A DNA stretch of 64,000 nt from Allium sativum. Lineage: Eukaryota > Streptophyta > Magnoliopsida > Asparagales > Amaryllidaceae. Location of the stretch: positions 306,395,456 to 306,459,455 of the forward strand of contig CM060922.1 in NCBI GenBank assembly GCA_030737875.1, in the 5' to 3' direction. The notes beneath the pieces were generated by a model. The model worked only from the letters and a program-made list of their open reading frames with translations. It had not been told where the DNA came from and did not search any database. Of the stretch, positions 56,752 through 64,000 are shown piece after piece (the first letter of the stretch is position 1; every line of letters starts with the position of its first letter). Both the position numbers and the translations under genes were made by a program.

Positions 56752-56763
56752 TGGTATCAAAGC
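56752..56763 (+). other. Primer binding site of element C
   Basis: TGGTATCAAAGC, one mismatch from the initiator Met-tRNA complement, four bases after the LTR. Confidence 0.85.
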
Positions 56764-56806
56764 TTTGGTTTACAAAGCTTTGGGCTACGAATCATTAGAA
56801 CAAAAT

Positions 56807-56930
56807 GAAAAGACTCATCAGAGGTAGAATTAGTAACATTCTATAAAAGAAAAACTCATCAGAGATGGGATCAGTGGTATCCTAGGATGAGTGACTCGTT
56901 AGAGATAGGGTTAGTAGTCCCCTAGAATGA
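56807..56930 (+). repeat. Three tandem leader repeats of about 41 bp in C
   Basis: Units of ACTCATCAGAG-(A/G)-TAGTA-TCCTA type, homologous to the two units in L. Confidence 0.8.
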
Positions 56931-57252
56931 GTTTGATAGTATTATATATGAGAGACGCATTTGTGATGTTCATATATAGATGATTTTGACTTTGAAAACA
57001 TACTTTGAGTATATAAAAGATATATGTTTTGATAACAAATAAAATTGAAAAGTAATAAACCAAATTATTGATGGATGTAGTTTGTGGAAATTAGTTTAAC
57101 TAGTTAAGAAAGTATTAATGTAGGACAGAATTGAATTAAATGATAAAGAATCCTGGTTAGAGCAAAACTAGATGATTGAAATAAAACTTTAATTAAGTGT
57201 TTGGATATTAAAGAATAAGAACTATAATCCTGGTATAAGAATATTTAAATAC

Positions 57253-57792
57253 TTGACTGGGCATTCAGGAACAAAGGGAATTCCAGATTTTGCATTCCTA
57301 AGTCAAGAGGTCAACATTTTGAGTCAGAAAAGATTCAAAGAATCAGATAGCATAGGAAAAGTCAAAGAGTGGATGGAAAAGTGTGAAATCTTGAAGAATT
57401 CAATGATAGCCGAGATATACCAAGCATTTCCGAGAATGATCAGCTATGTGTTGAATTACAAAGGGTATGATCTTCCTACTCCAAGTATGGAATACATGCA
57501 TCATTTCTTTGGAAGGAGCCAAGAAGGTCATCACATAGCCTTATGTCCAAAGAAGAAGAAGATTAAGCACGGTACAATCTGTTTTAAGTGCAATCAAGAG
57601 GGGCATTTGGCTAACAAGTGTCCAACCAAAAAGAAGCGAAAAAGGAAACAATATGGTCATGGATGCAGAAATGAAGGTCAGAAGATCAAAAATTATAAGA
57701 AATAAGTCTATGTTTCCAAAAGACAAGCAAGGATGAAGTGTTAATATGTTTGCTTGCGAATGGATCACCATGTCAGGGATTGCCCGTTGAAG
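57253..57792 (+). pseudogene. gag: Gag remnant with zinc-knuckle series, element C
   Basis: The open frame 57253-57705 has no ATG at its beginning (it opens with TTG); the first in-frame ATG is at 57373. One intact CCHC knuckle, CFKCNQEGHLANKC, starts near 57580. Decayed knuckles flank it: EGHHIALCPKK (about 57520), HGCRNEGQKIKNY (about 57658) and, in another frame, VCLRMDHHVRDCP (57750-57790) with its first Cys lost. Basic KKKRKRK stretches lie between. The N-terminal part resembles retrotransposon gag only weakly. This is nucleic-acid-binding gag, now broken; no protease or RT follows before the purine tract. Confidence 0.7.
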
Positions 57793-58079
57793 GAGATTGG
57801 GTAGAAGCCCAAACCTTTTGCAAGTCTTAAGCTGCCACCACCATGGAAAAAGGAAAGGCAATCTTGGAAGGATAACTCTAATGTATAAGTTAGTAGATAA
57901 GTAAAGGTGGTACAATGTTTAATTTTGGAACTATTTAGGGTACATAGGTATCTGGTTTTTGTAAGGAAACTAATAGATAATCTCTATACAATAGGATACT
58001 TTTTGCTCTAAATACATCAGTATTATTTCAGTATTCTTTTCTTTGATTCATTCCAATTTCGAGGATAAAATTGTTTTAA

Positions 58080-58090
58080 ATAAGGAAGAT
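58080..58090 (+). other. Polypurine tract of element C
   Basis: AATAAGGAAGAT-type purine run directly before TGTAATGATCC at 58091. Confidence 0.75.
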
Positions 58091-59289
58091 TGTAATGATC
58101 CTTATTTTTAGTCAATTTAAGATATAAATTAAAATAGGATTTAAAGGACTTTTAAATATATACATGGTTTTAATTTGAAATTATACCATTTAAATTAAAT
58201 ATAAGATTAACAAAATATTCAGCTTTGAAAAAATATTGTTAATATTAGAATTTGTTATGATATTTTGCTAAGTATTTTAGTTAGTAATATTAACAAATGA
58301 ATTTATTACTCAAGTTAAAGTTAAGTTAAACTAGGTTAAAAAAATTCCAAAAGCTAAAGCAAATAAAACAAAACAACATCATGTGATTTCCTTTTGAGGT
58401 GTCCCCTTTTTCTCTTCCTTCCTTCCTTACTTTACACATTATCCCTCTCTTTTAATTAAAATAAACAAACCACGTGCCATACCTTTTGAGGTGTCATCTT
58501 CGTCCATTCTCTCCTTCCTTGGTTGACGCGTCATTACTTCATAAGGAATGAAAGGAGACAAAGCCAAATGTTAGCTTTTGTATTGTCACTCTTCCATACA
58601 TTCTCATTTTCCTAAAACCAAGTGTCCCTCTCTCTCCCCTCTCATTTCACTTCCCACTTCACATTTTTTCCAAGCACCAAACTTCTTTAATGGCTCCCTC
58701 CCTTCCTAAATTCATGGCCTAAACTCCTCCTCCCCCTTCTCCTTGCTTTTCTAACTTCAAACGACTTCAATTCTTCTATATTTACTCTATACTAGCACCC
58801 ATTTCCCTCAATAACAAAGCTTAAGACCTAAAACCTTTAGGCCGAACCCAAAAGCACAAAAACTCCACCTTTCCACTTCAAAACCGCTTCTACACTTCAA
58901 TCTTTCAATTAGAAAACCCCATACCTCATAAAAATCATATCTTTTACATTTAAAACTCAAAAAGACGCCTCTTTTTTCAATTTATTTTCAAGTTAGTAAG
59001 CATCAGAGAATAAAAATGAAATCTTGAGTGGACAATCGTTCATGACGCCGGAAGGCTGCCGAATAAGACCTATGGCCTTAAATAACGAAGGAGTGGATCC
59101 CTTGGTGAGAAAACTAACTTTTATAAATATGTATATTGAGAAAAAAATTACACTTTTATGTGTTAATGTAATGTATACTTGTTTATATGTGTGCTTGCGT
59201 TGAACATAGTGATGAATGGCTTGATTTGATTTTGTTTGGATTGTAACTAAGTGCGAAAAGTATGAACACTTAGTGAAGAAGGTTAAAAA

Positions 59290-59520
59290 CATTACCTTTT
59301 GGTGTTTAAGATGTAAATAAATACTTACTTTTGTATGATAAAAACATCACCTTTAGGTGTTTGAAGTGTAAATACTAACTCTAGTGTGTTAAAAACATCA
59401 CCTTTATGCGTTTAAAATATGAACACTTAGTTTAAAGTGTTAAAAGTATCACCTTTAAGTGTCAAAGAGGTAAACTCTTATGTTAGTAAGGTTAAAAGTT
59501 TCACCTTTCAGTGTTAGTGA
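59290..59520 (+). repeat. Short tandem repeats in the C 3' LTR
   Basis: About five units of the form AAAACATCACCTTTAGGTGTTTGAAGTGTAA, 35-60 bp each, starting near 59288. They are deleted from the 5' LTR. Confidence 0.75.
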
Positions 59521-60059
59521 TGAAAACCCTTGGGTTAATGACACTCTAGGTTGATTTTGTGGGTACTCGATGTGGATTATGTTAATGATGAAGTTAGTAA
59601 GCTACTTTCTTAAGTGGTTTAGTTATTAAAATGGATACCTTAAGGGTTATGAAGTTAAAAGCCATGAATAAGTGATTAGTATTTGATTTGGATAATTAGA
59701 AAGGTCCAAAATGCAAATTTTACAGTGATAAAGTAAATTAAAATATTTTACTTAATTTTAAGTAAATGGAAAATCGATGAACAGTGACTTTGATTGATGT
59801 TACACTGATTGATGACTTGGTGTGATGTGTGTTGACATTGGTTTGGCATGATTTGAATTGCTAATAATAGCAATAAAATATTGAAAATAATTAATACTTA
59901 AGTTAAAGCGATTTGAAATAGTGATTAAGCATTAATGACCTTAACACTTATGTTAATGATGCCATTATATGATAACTGGATGTTAATGGTTGATAATGAT
60001 TGTTTGTGAATGTTAATGATGCCACTATGTGTTAGTTGTATGTTAATAGTAGTGAATGA

Positions 60060-60074
60060 CACACACACACACAC

Positions 60075-60126
<52 letters not shown>
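60060..60126. repeat. Compound AC/ATAC/AT microsatellite
   Basis: (AC)n, (ATAC)n then a long (AT)n. The 5' LTR counterpart near 53286 is only a few units long, so it expanded or contracted after insertion. Confidence 0.95.
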
Positions 60127-60128
<2 letters not shown>

Positions 60129-63100
60129 TACATATATATTGATGAAGTCTATTTTGGAAAATACCGGTACGTTCTAGGATGACAGAGAGAATAATGTCAA
60201 GGCCTGGGCTCAGAAAATATAATTTCCTACTCTTCTTGGCTATCCCTAACTGCTCCGGTGAACAAGATGGTTAATTTAAATTTTAATTCGAAATTTATTT
60301 AAGTTTAAAAACTAATTTGATATTTAATTTAATATTTTATTAATTAAATATTAAGTGAAAAATAAAAGTTTGAATATTAAATCTACGATGATTTGGAAAG
60401 ATAGTTTAAGTAATTATGAATAGTTTCGTAAAGAAAGAAATTTTATTTGGACTAGTTTTCAATAAGTAAAGGCATGTTTAAAAAATTAAAGTGAAAAATG
60501 AATAGTAACTTTAAAAAGTGAAGTCTGGTTAGGGTATCTAGGAAATGTTTTGACGAGATTTTTTTTTAAAACCATCTTGTTTATTTTTATAATGGAATTC
60601 AAGAAAATTTGGATTTCAAATAACGAGCTTTGAAAAATAATATTATTTTACTAATTTAAATAATATTTAAATAATATAATAATTGAATATTTGATTTTAA
60701 GTAAAATAATTGAGATATAGTTTCCAAAAGTAATTATATATGTTATAAAATTAATAAGCTGTTTTAGAAGCAATTCGACTTAATTTTTATTTTAAGTCGA
60801 AGTTTGGTTTGAATAGGATTTGTCGTGTAGCGGTAGTTCACGAACTTCGATCATTAACTTTGAATTGACATACCGGAGATCCAACCGTCGGATTCTCTCA
60901 AAACAAAAAATATCGGGTTCAAAATGAAAAGAGTTTTCAAATAGAATAGAAAGATTAAAATCTAACGGTTAGATTTTAAGATAGATTCAAATCTATTTTT
61001 GAAAAGGTAGCTATAAATGTAGTTTGGTAACCGAGATTTGAAATCGACCGAAAGGGCCTTATGAAAATTCTTAAAAATATGGAAAAATCATGATAAATCA
61101 TAATTAATGGTTTTAAAATGATTTGAGCAAGAATTGAGAAGTTTTGAACTATGATTTGAATATTTGGACTTTTGATCTGATTTACTTAACATAGTAAATA
61201 AATATTCGAAATTTAGTTTGAAAATAAACTAATTTTTTTTAAACTTAAGTTCATTGGATTTGAATGGAAATGATTTTATGATATTCCGACATTGGATTTC
61301 GTAGTTATATGGATATTGTTTGGGGAATTTGGAAGATATTTATATTGTTATTCCCTATATGGTATTTGTTGATTTCAGGATTTGATGCTAAAAATAAATT
61401 GATATGATTTCCATTTAAAGCCTTATATTTGATATCGATTAGGATTTTGGGTTTGTCACGAACAATGCCTTAAATAACATTTGTTCTTTAACCTAGTCAA
61501 GGACAAGAATGACATCTATAGTTAAGTAATCATTGAATAATGATTTTGAGGATTTAAAACTAAGTTAGAGTTTTTAATAAATCTTTAAATAATGATGTGA
61601 ATAAATTAAATGGGATTAATAAGGTAATTAGATTTACCAAAATACGAGGGAAATTAGATATGGAATATGGTTGGTATTGCCCCATAGGATTTACAGGATG
61701 GGAATGGGATTTTGATTAATGTAATAACCTTTGTGTTAAGGTTTGATTGAGATTAAAGGATAATCCAAAATAGAGTGTAACTTATGATATCCATGTATGT
61801 TCTCCACACATTTTAAACATGCGCTTATTATTCGGAATGACTGGGAAAGGTGTTTGGATCCGTGAGCCATTCCAAAAAATAAAATGATGTTTTGGAGAAG
61901 ATGAAGTGTTATTGAAGACGATGGTGAAGACCAGGAACCTTCAAATCGAAAGGATTGCAAGCTGAATGTCTTAAACTGTTTAGCAGACGTTTGCAAATGG
62001 ATTTTATTTCAGGTAAGCGGCAGTAGTCCGGACGTACTTGAAGGAATTTCGGATATGCAATAGCCTCTCTCCATTTGTTGGACGAGGAATAAGGTGCCTT
62101 AGGTTTCGTTCAGACCTAGAACGAATTTGTAAATAGATTGTGTGCCAAACTTGTAATTTACTGTATATAAATTGATCTTTGTTAAATATATATTTTTTGG
62201 TGGCGGAGAATCTGTTTATCTTGGCTTAACACATTTTAATTAGACATACGAGCTTAGAGGTTATATATTGATAGACATCAGTTCTATGTTGTGAATTGAC
62301 AGTGTGAGATGCTAATTGATGATCTAGATGATCAAAGCATGACTTATTGAAGCGTAGCTTTGTGTGACGAGACTTTAATAAGCCTCACATCCCAGAAATG
62401 ACCGAAACAAGAAAAGATGCGAAAAGGTTATGGGGGTCGCGCCCCTTAGGGAATGACCATTTCCTTCTAGTTATTTGAAGCAACACTATGGTATGGATCC
62501 CATGTATTTTCTCTGTGGATTTTGTGAGGTAGTGCTTTGGTATGGAGCCCCAGGCATTTTACTATTTTGGTTTTGTTGGAAATTCGGGCGCACGTTGAAA
62601 AGGTTGGTAACAATCGAGAAATGGCATACTCATGCGGCATGGCTTTGAACAACACCGACGATCTTGTGTTAGCAGAGAAGTATCTACTTCTTGGGACGTC
62701 TGTTAGAGGCGTACCCAGTAAGGAAGTTCCTTAGCCTTAGTCTTTTGTTGGAAAACCCATTTTGTGAACGGTTTAGGTTGGAATACAATTCTAAACCTGG
62801 ATCATCCGCTATGTGCCCATACGGTTTTCTATTGTAGAACTTGCGCAAAACACGAAGGAGGTTAGCATAATATTATGGTACCTATGCTGGCTAAGATTTA
62901 TACATTTATTTGCGAAAGTGATTTCACACTATGAACTAATACTAATATTAGAGAATTTTCACGTATCAAGCATTTTTTGTTATCATAAGGGAAACCTCGC
63001 CCAAGTGTGCATTTTCATTGTGTGTGTGGCGCGAGATCTTATGGTAGCTTCATTTTCCAAAAGCATTGCGAATTTTGGTATTCATGAGAGGAAACCTGTT

Positions 63101-63566
63101 CCACGATATTACAGTGTGGTCTTCTGAATTACCTTACTTTAAAAATGATTTAAAACTGTTTTAGTTCTCACACCAGTCCCATGACTGACTTGGAGTTTAT
63201 TGTTTTTTCCACCTAAACTCTGGGTTCCCATAATTTTCCATACGGGTAGCTAGTATATTTGGTTTTTACAGATTTAGCCTTGGATTTATTTTTTAGAACA
63301 TGATTCTGGATTATGGCTGGAGATATACTCCGGATCATTTCAAATCTTCTACTGAGAGTTTTTATTTTTTGTTGTGTAATCTATTATACTGCGATATCAG
63401 TTGTACTCTGATATATTCTTATACTCTGGTGTAATATCATGAAGATATTAATGAAAAATTCTTTTGTTATGTGCTAATTTGTAAGTACCCCAACAATCCA
63501 CCTTTGAGAACGGTTTAAGTCAGGTTAATTACCCGTTTGAACAAGACCCAAAAGTGAGATGTTACA

Positions 63567-64000
63567 TCTATCACTCGATAGTGAGGTCTTAAGTGGTTAT
63601 ATATACATGAATAATTAATCTGCGTATGATTAGTGAGTAGTTGAGAGCCCACCTCTTAGTTTTTGGTAATTGGTTAAATGATGGTTTGAAGGCTTCATAA
63701 ATATATGCGTAAACGTTCTATCTTAGTATCTTTATTGTTTGGGAATGCTACTTTGGGTAAGGTAGTTAAAGTCATGCGTAAGGGTTTACAAAGTTTTTTT
63801 TAGAACCACTAGCCTTTCTAGACATATGTCTTTGATTTAACCAAACGGGATACGTCTGTGTATTATAGACTGTATTTTACTCTTCCTGTTCACCAGAACT
63901 TATTGTTCTGACTCTCCTCCTCATTACAATCTCCTAGGTTTCCTCGAGAGGGTCTGGTTCTTACAGGTGTTTAAGTTTGGTTTTCGGTTCTCGTTCTCTC
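63567..64000 (+). repeat. Element D, third segment, runs off the window
   Basis: Resumes the CTTAAGTGG-rich D sequence (GGTCTTAAGTGGTTATATA near 63583). No gene or terminus seen. Confidence 0.6.

Larger units (their letters stand above)
52606..63566 (+). mobile_element. Gag-only long-LTR element C (TR-GAG-like)
   Basis: LTRs 4142 and 5476 bp, interior 1343 bp with primer site, leader repeats, a decayed gag with zinc knuckles, and purine tract; no pol. The target duplication is CTATC (52601-52605 and 63568-63572, with one extra T at 63567). The 3' two-thirds of the LTR is related to L and S, including hairpin modules and the TTTTAGTTCTCACACCA block. LTR-LTR divergence is roughly 8% in the stretch I compared, so it is much older than L. 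The name TR-GAG refers to described plant elements with LTRs and gag only; membership is inferred from structure. Confidence 0.88.
58091..63566 (+). repeat. 3' LTR of element C
   Basis: 5476 bp, TGTAATGATCC to GAGATGTTACA. It retains the full core: a CT-rich leader-like stretch at 58400-58920, then repeated CACCTTTAGTGTTTAAA-like units near 59290-59520. A hairpin module is at 61449-61494. Confidence 0.92.

Noticed and set aside
59290..59520. Possible CRISPR-like regular repeats
   Set aside because: Units are imperfect, spacing is irregular and they lie in a plant LTR; plain tandem repeats.

Overview
The window is nuclear DNA of a flowering plant, almost certainly one with a large repeat-rich genome. 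It is intergenic heterochromatin made of nested transposable elements. I see no host gene, tRNA, rRNA or CRISPR. The plant assignment rests on Ty3/gypsy chromovirus proteins, initiator-Met-tRNA primer sites, a copia-type solo LTR, and CACTA- or Mutator-like DNA transposon remnants. The species cannot be read from the sequence.

Layout. 1-1777: decayed CACTA-type transposon holding an antisense Ty3/gypsy integrase-chromodomain scrap. 1778-4005: unassigned AT-rich DNA, perhaps with a hAT-like remnant. 4006-12960: a DNA transposon with inverted subterminal repeats, split by a 5.97-kb antisense solo LTR (4273-10242, 'family S'). 13843-30262: a young, nearly complete Tekay-like chromovirus ('B') with 2.7-kb LTRs and target duplication TATAG. 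Its 5' LTR carries a 5.3-kb LTR-type insertion ('N', 15195-20523, duplication AGAAG). Its pol is cut by a 941-bp copia-type solo LTR (24281-25221, duplication GTGGT). 30263-35903: an old antisense Ty3/gypsy element ('E') with decayed gag-pol and no RNase H. From 35904 past the window end: a long LTR or LTR-bearing element ('D'), broken by two further insertions.

Those two insertions are the most unusual part. 37749-51642 is a non-autonomous element ('L', LARD type) with two 5.9-kb LTRs around a 2.0-kb non-coding interior and duplication TATTG. 52606-63566 is a related older element ('C') with 4.1- and 5.5-kb LTRs and a gag-only interior with several zinc knuckles (TR-GAG-like). S, L and C have related LTRs. 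They share a modular plan: a roughly 167-bp tandem repeat near the 5' end (seen in S and L), a divergent core, and repeated hairpin modules whose stems show compensatory changes between copies.

Only B encodes a recognisable complete protein set, now interrupted. L and C would need gag and/or pol supplied in trans. Order of events inferred from nesting and LTR divergence: E first, then D, then C, then L; B is recent, with N and the copia LTR inserted into it later.
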